25,318 nucleotides of DNA from a virus. Shown here piece by piece: positions 1 to 6,368 of this stretch (position 1 is the stretch's first letter; each line of letters opens with the position of its first letter). The stretch lies in IMG/VR virus record IMGVR_UViG_3300046003_004737, positions 1 through 25,318 of that record, one strand, 5' to 3'. The translations under genes and the position numbers were made by a program. The notes beneath the pieces are model-generated. The model did not search any database. It was not told the origin of the DNA and saw only the letters and a list, made by a program, of their open reading frames with translations.

Positions 1-1
1 A

Positions 2-136
2 AACTTACTTGATTTTCTATCTTATATCAAAAAGGGTAAACCTAAAAATAAAAGTGGTAATAAAACTAAAATTATAGGTATTTCGGTTGATTTTCGATAT
101 AACAAAAAGTCAATTAAAACAATCACGGAAGATTAA
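2..136 (+). CDS. C-terminal end of an unknown protein (partial)
   Basis: An open plus-strand frame enters from the left edge and gives 44 residues (NLLDFLSYIKKGKPKN... ending KTITED) before a TAA stop. The fragment is basic and lysine-rich. It has no start codon in the window and I recognise no domain. Its stop codon overlaps the stop of the convergent minus-strand gene at a shared TTAA, which supports both frames being real gene ends. Function cannot be judged from this fragment. Confidence 0.55.
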   Translation, partial: NLLDFLSYIKKGKPKNKSGNKTKIIGISVDFRYNKKSIKTITED

Positions 137-333
137 TTAATTAAACTTTTTATTAATGTATTTACTTTTTCATCATACTTACTTATAATTGTATTTAATT
201 TACTAAGATATACACCACATTCAAATTTATTTAAACAATAATCTTTTGTTATAGTGTTTAAATCCACATCTCGTTCTTTATTAATTAATTGTAAACTCTT
301 CCTATAAAAACGTTTTTTATCAACTTCAGTCAT
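133..333 (-). CDS. Small hypothetical protein, 66 aa
   Basis: This short basic, helix-prone protein starts MTEVDKKRFYRKSLQL and ends KVNTLIKSLIN. It has two cysteines but no paired zinc motif, signal peptide or membrane segment. The ATG is preceded by an AAAGGGAT ribosome binding site at suitable spacing. It is the last gene of the minus-strand accessory block and lies just after the hairpin that follows the tRNAs, so it is reached either by read-through or by its own weak promoter. Its stop overlaps that of the convergent partial gene at the left edge. I do not recognise the family. Confidence 0.6.
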   Translation of the reverse strand: MTEVDKKRFYRKSLQLINKERDVDLNTITKDYCLNKFECGVYLSKLNTIISKYDEKVNTLIKSLIN

Positions 334-357
334 TGTAATCCCTTTATAATAAAAGAC

Positions 358-404
358 TAAGCCACCGATTTATTTAATTTTATTTAAAATAAATCGGTGG
401 CTTA
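358..404 (-). terminator. Hairpin terminator after the tRNA genes
   Basis: An 18-bp perfect stem pairs 358-375 with 387-404 around an 11-nt loop; its core is GCCACCGATTTATTT and complement. On the minus strand it follows tRNA-Asn and is followed by a T-rich stretch (AGTCTTTTATT). The T tract is broken, so it could also act as a processing or stability hairpin for the tRNA transcript 3' end. The plus-strand side (CTTATTGGGG) has no T tract, so it is not a plus-strand terminator. Confidence 0.7.
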
Positions 405-418
405 TTGGGGAGGGAAAA

Positions 419-493
419 TGGCACGCAGAGCAAGGATCGAACTTGCGACGAGTTGATTAACAGTCAACCGTTCTACCACTGAACTATCCGCGT
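419..493 (-). tRNA. tRNA-Asn (anticodon GUU)
   Basis: The reverse complement folds as a standard cloverleaf. The acceptor ACGCGGA pairs with TCTGCGT (one G-U pair). The D arm is GTTC/GAAC. The anticodon stem GTTGA/TCAAC encloses loop CTGTTAA with anticodon GTT. The T arm is GCAAG-TTCGATC-CTTGC. The discriminator G is followed by an encoded CCA. It lies 9 nt after tRNA-Pro and ahead of the hairpin at 358-404, so the two tRNAs are probably processed from one transcript. AAU/AAC are common codons in this AT-rich phage, a plausible reason to carry the gene. Confidence 0.95.
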
Positions 494-502
494 ATATTAA
501 AA

Positions 503-579
503 TGGTCTGAGTGGCAGGACTTGAACCTGCGATCTGTCGCGTCCAAGGCGACCGTCTTAGCCAACTAGACTACACCCAG
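503..579 (-). tRNA. tRNA-Pro (anticodon UGG)
   Basis: The reverse complement gives acceptor CTGGGTG pairing with CACTCAG (one G-U pair), D arm GTCT/AGAC, anticodon stem GTCGC/GCGAC around loop CTTGGAC (anticodon TGG), T arm GCAGG-TTCAAGT-CCTGC, and discriminator A plus encoded CCA. It sits 7 nt after the HNH endonuclease stop codon and ahead of tRNA-Asn. This suggests one transcript from the promoter at 1043-1071 containing the endonuclease mRNA and both tRNAs. Confidence 0.95.
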
Positions 580-586
580 TTAAGAA

Positions 587-1003
587 TCAACATTTATATT
601 TTTTATATCTTTCACGTCTTCTTCGTTGACGTTCTTCTTTTGGTAATGAATTCCATGTCTTTCTTCTAGATTCATTATCTCTCAGTCTTTGTTCTTCTTT
701 TGAGAATCCTTGTCCGTAATTTTTACCATGACCTCTGTTTGTAGATTTATTACCGACTTTTCTAGAAGCTAACACATTACATTTTAAATGACTAAAATCA
801 ATATTGGTTAAGTCAAAAAACAATTCTACTGGATTGTCACTATCTAACCAAGGAACTTTATGTTCTATACTAAAAGTTTCTCTAGTTAAAACTTCGCCAC
901 ATCTATAGCAAGGTTTATCTTTAATTAAATTAAATAAGATATCTTTAAATAAACGATGGCTTGCTTTACCATGACTCATTCCTAGTTGTATTTGTTTTTT
1001 CAT
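587..1003 (-). CDS. HNH homing-type endonuclease, 138 aa
   Basis: An HNH nuclease of the free-standing homing type common in phages, expected to nick or cut double-stranded DNA. C32-x2-C35 precedes the core EHKVPW (H48), followed by N67 and the segment FSHLKCN (H72, C75, N76). Together these give the beta-beta-alpha-metal order with a probable Cys2/His-Cys zinc site. Residues 84-138 are strongly basic (SKEEQRLRDNESRRK, RQRRRRERYKKYK), suiting DNA contact. It lies directly upstream of two tRNA genes, a common site for phage HNH genes. A consensus sigma-70 promoter lies 40 nt ahead of the start; no strong Shine-Dalgarno is visible next to the ATG. No intron boundary is visible. Confidence 0.85.
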   Translation of the reverse strand: MKKQIQLGMSHGKASHRLFKDILFNLIKDKPCYRCGEVLTRETFSIEHKVPWLDSDNPVELFFDLTNIDFSHLKCNVLASRKVGNKSTNRGHGKNYGQGFSKEEQRLRDNESRRKTWNSLPKEERQRRRRERYKKYKC

Positions 1004-1042
1004 ATTCTACTAAACCAACAATGTTTCTCGACTAGTATTAAA

Positions 1043-1071
1043 ATTATACCATAAACTATAACAAGTGTCAA
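1043..1071 (-). promoter_or_regulatory. Consensus sigma-70 promoter (extended -10)
   Basis: On the minus strand this reads TTGACA, a 17-nt spacer, then TATAAT, with TGG just before the -10 (extended -10 TGn). Both hexamers match the consensus perfectly. It stands between the stop of the 1081-1515 gene and the HNH gene, so it would drive HNH, tRNA-Pro and tRNA-Asn. The perfect match suggests early, host-polymerase transcription. Confidence 0.85.
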
Positions 1072-1080
1072 ATACAAATG

Positions 1081-1515
1081 TTAAGAAAATTCACCTGCAA
1101 TCAAATCATAAGTACCATCACCGTGACCAATACAATGATTATTATCAATTTTACTTCTTAGTAAATTGTTTGGACCACGTTGTGAATAGTTACATTCATG
1201 AAAATGTTCTTCTGAATGATATGGTTGAAATTTACTATAAATAAAATTCCTAGCACTCCAATCAGATTCCGACTTACGATTTAAAATGGTATCTAACATA
1301 TCTTCTTTTGTAACTGGACGATCTTCTTCATCAAATATTTGATATGTATCATCATTAAAAAATTTCATCCAATCGCTCAAGTCATGAATACCTTCATCAG
1401 GAATAACATGTAAACTAAAAACCCAACCATATGAGCTTTTACCTATATGTTTTAGTTTATCACTTCTAGCACAACATTCACATGGTTTTGTTTTTAAGTA
1501 ATAATTCATACCCAT
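1081..1515 (-). CDS. Conserved phage protein of unknown function, 144 aa
   Basis: The sequence begins MGMNYYLKTKPCECC, continues LKHIGKSSYGWVFSLHVIPD and ends GTYDLIAGEFS. From memory this layout (NYY start, Cys pair, HIGKSS-GW-FSLHV, then DLxDW and a closing Y-DL-GEFS) belongs to a family widespread in phages with no assigned role. C12 and C15 with later His and Cys residues (H108, C109, C129, H132) could bind a metal. The start at 1515 is preferred over the internal Met3 because TAAGGA lies about 11 nt upstream. It follows the zinc-ribbon gene by 14 nt and is the last gene before the promoter at 1043-1071. Confidence 0.75.
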   Translation of the reverse strand: MGMNYYLKTKPCECCARSDKLKHIGKSSYGWVFSLHVIPDEGIHDLSDWMKFFNDDTYQIFDEEDRPVTKEDMLDTILNRKSESDWSARNFIYSKFQPYHSEEHFHECNYSQRGPNNLLRSKIDNNHCIGHGDGTYDLIAGEFS

Positions 1516-1529
1516 TGGAATAAAATTCC

Positions 1530-1739
1530 TTATGCGGTTTTAAGCTTGTGTGAACACTTTGGACAATAATAATGTGTTGCCTTTTCACTCACCTTCTTCT
1601 TCGTCCATCCAATTTTTTCAGACTTTGTAAAAGCAACTTCAACACTAGATTCCTTTGTACTTTTATTTCCACACATTCTATTTGTCTTTGGATTACGATT
1701 TTCACAAATAAGACAAGCAATATTATTACGAGTAGCCAT
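1530..1739 (-). CDS. Small zinc-ribbon protein, 69 aa
   Basis: Two cysteine pairs, C9-x2-C12 (CLIC) near the N terminus and C59-x2-C62 (CPKC) near the C terminus, are separated by a lysine-rich stretch, with an extra C23. This is the classic spacing of a four-Cys zinc ribbon. A GGAG ribosome binding site lies about 10 nt before the ATG. The gene sits in the operon running from the phosphoesterase at 2956 down to 1081. Binding of nucleic acid or a protein partner is plausible, but nothing shows the target. Confidence 0.7.
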   Translation of the reverse strand: MATRNNIACLICENRNPKTNRMCGNKSTKESSVEVAFTKSEKIGWTKKKVSEKATHYYCPKCSHKLKTA

Positions 1740-1758
1740 ATTTAAATCTCCAACGTGT

Positions 1759-2334
1759 TTAGTTAAGTTTTTTGTACTTTAAGGAAAAGTTACAATTATC
1801 AATGACTAAAGTTTCATGCGTTTTAATTTGATCTTTACTGAAATTATGATCGGGTTGAATAAAACAGTGTTTAAAATTTGAGTTTACAAAATGAATTGAA
1901 TTTATAGCGTTATCATAAAAATTACACTTATATACATTTGTATGCTCAAATTTACAATCTTTAAAAGTATTTGCTGTAAAATCATTTTCGTCAAAGCTAC
2001 AGTTTAAAAAATAACACGATTTAAAGATATTATTTGTTAATTCATTATTCATAAAATGTACATTTGTAAACACACATCGTTTAAATTGATTATAGTTAAA
2101 AATAGAATTGATAAACTCAACATTAAATAGTTTTAAGTCACTATATATAAGTTTTTCAATATCTTTATTTAAAGTAATTGTTTGATAATTTATATTATTT
2201 TGAATAATGTGAAAACCGGGAAGACTTTTATTTATACAATCATCATGACTATTTAAAAATAGATCACTATATTGATAACAATCTCCAGTCCCTTCAAATT
2301 TACATTCATACTCTCCCAAATATATAGCTTTCAT
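1759..2334 (-). CDS. Pentapeptide-repeat beta-helix protein, 191 aa
   Basis: From residue 74 to 159 a large hydrophobic residue (mostly Phe, otherwise Leu, Val or Ile) recurs exactly every fifth position, 18 times in a row. Rungs include KRCVF, TNVHF, MNNEL, KSCYF, LNCSF, DENDF, KDCKF. This is the hallmark of the right-handed quadrilateral beta-helix of pentapeptide-repeat proteins. Six rungs carry Cys two places before the Phe, which would stack on one face. The start chosen (MKAIYLGEY) has AGGA five nt upstream; an earlier in-frame ATG at 2361 would overlap the preceding gene and lacks a site. Some family members mimic DNA to protect gyrase (Qnr, MfpA), but that role is not shown here. Confidence 0.8.
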   Translation of the reverse strand: MKAIYLGEYECKFEGTGDCYQYSDLFLNSHDDCINKSLPGFHIIQNNINYQTITLNKDIEKLIYSDLKLFNVEFINSIFNYNQFKRCVFTNVHFMNNELTNNIFKSCYFLNCSFDENDFTANTFKDCKFEHTNVYKCNFYDNAINSIHFVNSNFKHCFIQPDHNFSKDQIKTHETLVIDNCNFSLKYKKLN

Positions 2335-2344
2335 ATGTATCCTA

Positions 2345-2956
2345 TTACACGTTAAGTTCAATAGTTTCGGAGATATTCAGGCAAATAAAATTGCAACCCT
2401 CCAATACACGATTAAAAGAAATATGCCAGTGACCAAAAATCCAATATTTTGGTTTATGTATTTTAAAAAATTCATCAAACGCTTGACGAGTTATACTTTT
2501 TTCTTCGTATAATAGTTTACCAAACTTTTTAGTAACAAATTCTGGACAATCATGTGTTACCATAATTTCTGGTTTATTTTTTTCATAAACTTCCATTAAC
2601 TGCATTAACTTTGAATAACTTAATTCTTCATCCCGCCACCAATCCCTACCTTCAGTTCTATACGCTTTGTCGATAGAATTTGCACCACCAATAAACATCA
2701 TGTTATTTTCTATATATCCATCTGGAATATAAGAATGACATTCCACACAGCTTTCAAGATGGTCGTGATTTCCTCGAATAAATCTATGTGTTCCCGGTAT
2801 ATCTTTAAAAATATTATTGATATAAACGGGTTTAGATTTATAGTCAGGAAACCCTACACCAAAATCTCCAACTTGTATAGAATTTAAAGACTTATATTTA
2901 TGTATAAGTCTCTCATAGTTTTTTAAATCACCATGAATGTCACCAATAAATAGCAT
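2345..2956 (-). CDS. Calcineurin-like metallophosphoesterase, 203 aa
   Basis: All blocks of the two-metal calcineurin-like phosphoesterase fold are present in order: GDIHG (D6, H8), GDFG (D31), RGNHD (N63, H64), THDCP (H135) and GHWH (H176, H178). Catalysis is therefore likely intact. Substrates in this family include phosphoproteins, cyclic nucleotides, nucleic acids and dinucleotides, and the sequence does not choose among them. At 203 residues it is near the minimal size for the fold, with no membrane segment. It is the first gene after the promoter at 2978-3005, with an AAGGGAT ribosome binding site, and heads a four-gene minus-strand operon. Confidence 0.9.
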   Translation of the reverse strand: MLFIGDIHGDLKNYERLIHKYKSLNSIQVGDFGVGFPDYKSKPVYINNIFKDIPGTHRFIRGNHDHLESCVECHSYIPDGYIENNMMFIGGANSIDKAYRTEGRDWWRDEELSYSKLMQLMEVYEKNKPEIMVTHDCPEFVTKKFGKLLYEEKSITRQAFDEFFKIHKPKYWIFGHWHISFNRVLEGCNFICLNISETIELNV

Positions 2957-2977
2957 GTTTTAAATCCCTTTTATTTG

Positions 2978-3005
2978 ATTATACCATAAGTTTGGTATAA
3001 GTCAA
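2978..3005 (-). promoter_or_regulatory. Sigma-70 promoter with extended -10
   Basis: On the minus strand this reads TTGACT, a 16-nt spacer and TATAAT. The bases before the -10 (TTATGG) match those of the promoter at 1043-1071, giving the shared string TTATGGTATAAT with an extended -10 TGG. It lies between the stop at 3009 and the phosphoesterase start at 2956 and would drive 2956 down to 1081. Confidence 0.8.
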
Positions 3006-3008
3006 ATT

Positions 3009-3425
3009 TTAATCTAATTTAACTCGTCTCATAAAATAAGTCTGAACTAATTGATCATCAGTTAAACTAATCGTAGAATCTTCACCTATACAAATAATTT
3101 TATCATTTTCAACACGAAATACACTCAAATTACCATAATCATATTCTGGTGTAAGTGTAAAACAATTATTTTCTACTTGGTATTCTTTATATTTTTTGAA
3201 TGTGGTTGGAAGACCAAATCTTTCTATAGCAAATAGATAATTGTTGTTATGTATTACATCAAAAATTTCTTCCCAAGCTACACACCAATCGGTAGATTCA
3301 TAGTGAACTATATTTAATTCATTCTGAAGTTTTGAAATAATTTCTTTTAGTTTTAAAATTTGTTTATCTTTGTCTTCAATCGAATTTACAAGTTTTAAAT
3401 GCTTCTCAACATTAATAAATTCCAT
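3009..3425 (-). CDS. Hypothetical protein with N-terminal coiled coil, 138 aa
   Basis: The chosen start (MEFINVEKHLK) has TAAGGA about 8 nt upstream. An earlier in-frame start at 3464 would overlap the previous gene and has no such site. Residues about 5-40 are heptad-like (LKLVNSIEDKDKQILKLKEIISKLQNEL split over two turns), predicting a coiled coil. The rest is a mixed, Trp- and Tyr-containing globular region ending DDQLVQTYFMRRVKLD. No catalytic motif, signal peptide or membrane segment is seen. It follows 3449-4162 by 23 nt, so the two are probably co-transcribed. Family not recognised. Confidence 0.6.
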   Translation of the reverse strand: MEFINVEKHLKLVNSIEDKDKQILKLKEIISKLQNELNIVHYESTDWCVAWEEIFDVIHNNNYLFAIERFGLPTTFKKYKEYQVENNCFTLTPEYDYGNLSVFRVENDKIICIGEDSTISLTDDQLVQTYFMRRVKLD

Positions 3426-3448
3426 GGAGTCTGTCCTTAACTTGGTTA

Positions 3449-4162
3449 TTATCCGTAGTACCAATTCTTCTTTTCAGTTCTCTTCCTAACAACCTTTTTT
3501 GATTGTAATGTTTTTATATGGTCAAATAACTCGGTATCAAAATATCTCAATATAAACTTATCAAACATAAAATTCTTTTTTAACTTAACAATTGTCCAAA
3601 ATCTGTACTTAATATCATCAATATGAATTGCAGGTTTATTATATATACAATATATAGATTTGCATGTGGTAATATTACATTTAATTGTCATATATAGTTT
3701 TATTCGACGTTTAATTTTATTAAATAACTTTGATTCCGTATAATAACTAAAATATTTGAGATTTCTTGTTATTTGATTTTTACACTCAACCTTATCAAAA
3801 TTCCATAGATTTTTATATAAAATTATTGAATTGGTTACCTGTCTGTGTATATCAATATAAAAATCAGAATTCATATCGGTTTTTTCATTGACTACAGGAA
3901 ATAAACATTCTGCAATAAATACATTTTGATATGATGTATTAAAATAGTTTGAACCACGATAATTGATATGTTGTAGGTAATAATCATTTACTTTTATTCG
4001 GCGTTCCTGATCAGGTGATATTTCAAACGACTTACAACATTTTAAGAAATACAAATTAGTTTGTTGATAAAAAAATGAACTTAAATGTTGTTGAACGTTT
4101 GTTAATCCTCTCACTTTAAATTTAAACTTATTCATACATTCTTCTTTTGTACTATCACTCAT
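3449..4162 (-). CDS. Hypothetical basic protein, 237 aa
   Basis: A basic, Tyr/Phe/Lys-rich protein beginning MSDSTKEECMNKFKFKVRG and ending VVRKRTEKKNWYYG. Several cysteines occur (C41, C42 and CNITTCKSIYC near 160-170), but not in a clear zinc-finger spacing. No recognisable catalytic motif or transmembrane helix. AAAGGAG lies 13 nt before the ATG, somewhat long but usable. The gene stands just after the terminator at 4204-4237, and I could not find a convincing promoter between them, so it may depend on read-through. Strong basic character suggests nucleic-acid contact, but that is only inference. Confidence 0.55.
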   Translation of the reverse strand: MSDSTKEECMNKFKFKVRGLTNVQQHLSSFFYQQTNLYFLKCCKSFEISPDQERRIKVNDYYLQHINYRGSNYFNTSYQNVFIAECLFPVVNEKTDMNSDFYIDIHRQVTNSIILYKNLWNFDKVECKNQITRNLKYFSYYTESKLFNKIKRRIKLYMTIKCNITTCKSIYCIYNKPAIHIDDIKYRFWTIVKLKKNFMFDKFILRYFDTELFDHIKTLQSKKVVRKRTEKKNWYYG

Positions 4163-4203
4163 AATTCGTATTACACTCCTTTCAAAAAGTTATGATAAAA
4201 AAG

Positions 4204-4237
4204 AAAATGAGTATTTAAATTAATAAATACTCATTTT
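4204..4237 (-). terminator. Rho-independent terminator after 4321-4692
   Basis: A 14-bp perfect stem (AAAATGAGTATTTA, 4204-4217, with its complement at 4224-4237) encloses a 6-nt loop. On the minus strand it is followed by TTTTCTTTTTT-like sequence. It comes after the stop of the 123-residue acidic protein. Confidence 0.75.
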
Positions 4238-4320
4238 TATGAAGGGATGAATTGTCAATATTATTAATTATTTATCAATAGTTTATTATTAATATTTTAT
4301 ATATATAGTATTCTTAAAAT

Positions 4321-4692
4321 TTAATCCTCATCAAGAAAATCAGGTGAGTTAATAAAATCTTCAGAATTTGTATTTAGATTATAATCTTCAATTTTAGAGT
4401 TAATTTCTTTATCAAGATTTTCAATAAAATTAATACATGCTTGAACAGTTAATTCTTTAATAAAACAAACTGAACAAGTTGAATCTTCAAAATCACTAAA
4501 ATTTAATTCTTTGTCGATCTTTTGTAAGTTTACACTTAGATCAGTTAGCTTTGAAATTTCAGTTGATAACTTACGAATGTATAAAATTGGTTGAATTTTA
4601 TCTAAAAGAATTTTTAGTTCATCAACTTTTTCAATAAGTTCGTCAGTATGATTGTCATAGATTGATAAAATTTTTTGTGTAGATTCGCTCAT
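4321..4692 (-). CDS. Acidic coiled-coil hypothetical protein, 123 aa
   Basis: An acidic, Leu/Ile-rich protein (MSESTQKILSIYDNHTDELI... ending INSPDFLDED). Residues about 15-65 have heptad spacing suggestive of a coiled coil. A single C-x2-C (CSVC) occurs near residue 73, with one further Cys near 86. AGAGGA lies 11 nt ahead of the ATG. It is a single-gene unit with its own weak promoter and a terminator behind it, divergent from the tail tube gene. Its acidity resembles 5777-6253, another single minus-strand gene flanking the tail tube gene. Function unknown. Confidence 0.6.
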   Translation of the reverse strand: MSESTQKILSIYDNHTDELIEKVDELKILLDKIQPILYIRKLSTEISKLTDLSVNLQKIDKELNFSDFEDSTCSVCFIKELTVQACINFIENLDKEINSKIEDYNLNTNSEDFINSPDFLDED

Positions 4693-4730
4693 TTATAGGT
4701 TTCCTCTGATAATAATACACTCTATTTGAA

Positions 4731-4758
4731 ATTATATAATAGCACAGTCTATTGTATA
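4731..4758 (-). promoter_or_regulatory. Weak sigma-70-like promoter for 4321-4692
   Basis: Minus strand: TATACA, 16-nt spacer, TATAAT, 39 nt ahead of the ATG. Only the -10 is strong. In AT-rich DNA this is suggestive and no more. Confidence 0.35.
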
Positions 4759-4776
4759 ATTAAATAAATTCATACA

Positions 4777-4787
4777 GGACAAATATT
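4777..4787 (+). promoter_or_regulatory. GGACAAAT motif upstream of the tail tube gene
   Basis: The string GGACAAATATT occurs 144 nt before the tail tube start. GGACAAAT is found four times in the window, always upstream of structural genes and in their orientation (also 6337, 21251 and 25146). It may be a phage-specific promoter element or an mRNA leader element. Confidence 0.45.
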
Positions 4788-4807
4788 TGAAAATATTATA
4801 AGATTTA

Positions 4808-4826
4808 TCTCTAATTGTTGACGGTG
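4808..4826 (+). repeat. Left copy of an inverted repeat in the tail tube leader
   Basis: TCTCTAATTGTTGACGGTG; its 16-nt core (4811-4826) recurs in perfect inverted form at 6369-6384, and the match extends three more bases with a single-base bulge. It lies 95 nt before the tail tube ATG. It also contains TTGACG (4818-4823), which with TAAATT 17 nt later (4841-4846) could be a promoter for the tail tube gene. Confidence 0.7.
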
Positions 4827-4920
4827 TTTATAATTCGATTTAAATTATTATATTTAAATCACTTTTTATTTTTTCGAACTTACCTAAATTAATTATACAA
4901 TAATATAAGGAGAATGTCAA

Positions 4921-5700
4921 ATGGCAGAAAATAGTTTTATTGCAGCCGCATCAAATAACAATACATTTACAAGAAAATTTGGTACTACAAATGGTGAAGA
5001 AGTACAACCATTTCTATCAGGTAGAGGGTTTGTCGAGTTTACAGGTTTACCTGCGCTTCTTCCTAATGTAGTTAATGCTAATCGCAAATTATCACACAGA
5101 AAACAAATAGATTCACCGGGAATTAAAAGCTTACTAGAATCTACAAACTTATCATTAACAATTCCGGGTAAGACTGTTAACAAGACTGAATTTACTGGTC
5201 TTGGTGGAATTACTTGGGGTGTACCAACAAACGTTCAAGTTGATAGTACAATTTCAATGAGATTCTTTGAACTTGCAAACACACCATTACTTAGTATTTT
5301 TCATGGGTGGGTTAGACTCATTCAAGATACACGTAACGGTGTATCATTACTTGGCGACGTTGGTGCTGGTGGTGATATGTACTTAAAGCAAAACTATGCT
5401 TGTAACGCATTCTACTGGACAACTCAGCCTGATGGCGCTACAATTGATTATGCAGCTTGTTTTACTGGTGTATTTCCAATGAGAGATCCCGCTGACCAAT
5501 TTGGATTTGATTTAGCATCTATCGATAAGGTTGAAATGGATATTGACTTCAGCTTTGATTATATGTTTGAAGAAGATTGGGTATATCAACAGTGTAACCA
5601 ATATTCAACCAACAGAAAAGGTAAAATGCCATCATCTTACAGTAACGAACTTGTACCTACTGGTGCTTTAGATGATTATGTACGTCACGCTCAAATATAA
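4921..5700 (+). CDS. Probable tail tube protein, 259 aa
   Basis: A structural protein without signal peptide, beginning MAENSFIAAASNNNTFTRKF. The segment MRFFELANTPLLSIFHGWVR (near residues 112-131) followed by DTRNGVSLLGD, and the late segment VEMDIDFSFDYMFEED, resemble the strand-and-helix layout of myovirus tail tube proteins (T4 gp19 class). It is longer than T4 gp19 (about 163 residues), so it may have an added domain. It has AAGGAG 9 nt upstream and is the best-expressed-looking gene here: strong site, single-gene unit, own terminator, all typical of a protein needed in many copies. A sheath or other tail protein is an alternative. The assignment rests on context and weak pattern similarity. 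Confidence 0.55.
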   Translation: MAENSFIAAASNNNTFTRKFGTTNGEEVQPFLSGRGFVEFTGLPALLPNVVNANRKLSHRKQIDSPGIKSLLESTNLSLTIPGKTVNKTEFTGLGGITWGVPTNVQVDSTISMRFFELANTPLLSIFHGWVRLIQDTRNGVSLLGDVGAGGDMYLKQNYACNAFYWTTQPDGATIDYAACFTGVFPMRDPADQFGFDLASIDKVEMDIDFSFDYMFEEDWVYQQCNQYSTNRKGKMPSSYSNELVPTGALDDYVRHAQI

Positions 5701-5722
5701 TAATACCATAGTATAATTTAAT

Positions 5723-5758
5723 AAAAATAGGCATGTTATTTAAAACATGCCTATTTTT
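5723..5758. terminator. Bidirectional terminator between tail tube and 5777-6253
   Basis: A 15-bp perfect stem (AAAAATAGGCATGTT at 5723-5737, complement at 5744-5758) with a 6-nt loop. The plus strand continues with a run of Ts and the minus strand with TTTTTATT. It sits between two convergent genes and can serve both. Confidence 0.9.
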
Positions 5759-5776
5759 TTATTTATAAATTATTAT

Positions 5777-6253
5777 TTAATTAATATCAATATTATTATT
5801 TTTAATAAAGTTATATAGAATTTTAATTGTGTGTAATGATTGATCTCTACGAAGTTCATAACATTTTTGTCCGAATTTGTCAATAAAAATAACACTTTCA
5901 TCAGAGTCATTATTATCTAATAATTCGGGATCATTATTATATTTTTCTCTAAGTGTATCTGAATATACACTTAATTCATTTTTTAATTTAATAAACCGCT
6001 CATTTAAGCTTTTTAGTTCTGTGTCATCTGAACTATTCAAAAACTCATCTCGTGGAGCATCTGGACGATTAAACACATCATAAGAATTAAATGGTGATTT
6101 AATAATAAATTTAATATGATCAATTGGACTATTATCTTCGTCTAATTTATCAATAAAGCTTTTGTTTACTTCATCTAAACTATGTTCGGATTTAAATATA
6201 CTCAATTTTTCCATTATAATGTCGGTCATGTCTTGTGGTAATTTATCTGTCAT
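5777..6253 (-). CDS. Acidic hypothetical protein, 158 aa
   Basis: An acidic protein beginning MTDKLPQDMTDIIMEKL and rich in Asp, Asn and Ser, with a charged helical middle (LKSLNERFIKLKNELSVYSDTLREK split over several turns) that may form a coiled coil. The start at 6253 is chosen because AAAGGA lies 8 nt upstream; the in-frame ATG at 6262 directly abuts that site. It is a lone minus-strand gene between the tail tube and the tail chaperone, with its own promoter and a shared terminator. This moron-like placement makes a separate, non-structural role plausible. No family recognised. Confidence 0.65.
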   Translation of the reverse strand: MTDKLPQDMTDIIMEKLSIFKSEHSLDEVNKSFIDKLDEDNSPIDHIKFIIKSPFNSYDVFNRPDAPRDEFLNSSDDTELKSLNERFIKLKNELSVYSDTLREKYNNDPELLDNNDSDESVIFIDKFGQKCYELRRDQSLHTIKILYNFIKNNNIDIN

Positions 6254-6272
6254 AATTTCCATCCTTTTGTAA

Positions 6273-6302
6273 ATTATAAAATAAAATATAGTCCAATTTC
6301 AA
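6273..6302 (-). promoter_or_regulatory. Sigma-70-like promoter for 5777-6253
   Basis: Minus strand: TTGAAA, 18-nt spacer, TATAAT, about 20 nt before the chosen start. A second possible -35 (TTGACG at 6372-6377 on the minus strand, inside the inverted repeat) has only a poor -10. Confidence 0.5.
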
Positions 6303-6306
6303 ATTA

Positions 6307-6335
6307 TTGATTATTGTATATAAATATTATATAAT
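6307..6335 (+). promoter_or_regulatory. Promoter for the chaperone/baseplate operon
   Basis: Plus strand: TTGATT, 17-nt spacer, TATAAT, followed one base later by the GGACAAAT motif (6337-6344), which would fall around the transcription start. It lies 60 nt before the chaperone ATG and would drive the run from 6396 to 12764. Confidence 0.6.
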
Positions 6336-6368
6336 TGGACAAATTTAATGTAAATTTTAAATCAAACT

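Noticed and set aside
2335-2361. Earlier start for the pentapeptide protein
   Set aside because: It would overlap the phosphoesterase gene and lacks a ribosome binding site, whereas the later ATG at 2334 has AGGA at good spacing.
4253-4258. TTGACA on the minus strand as a -35 for gene 3449-4162
   Set aside because: No acceptable -10 lies 16-18 nt downstream; that place is inside the terminator stem.
4683-4691. CTATAAAT directly before the ATG of 4321-4692 as a late promoter
   Set aside because: A start there would leave no room for the ribosome binding site, which lies further upstream.
4917-5183. Minus-strand open frame of 88 codons opposite the tail tube start
   Set aside because: It lies wholly within the tail tube gene and its upstream site and lacks its own signals.
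6319-6326. TATAAATA as a T4-type late promoter ahead of the chaperone
   Set aside because: The octamer is expected often in such AT-rich DNA; a better TTGATT-N17-TATAAT lies at 6307-6335. No T4-type late regulator is visible in the window.
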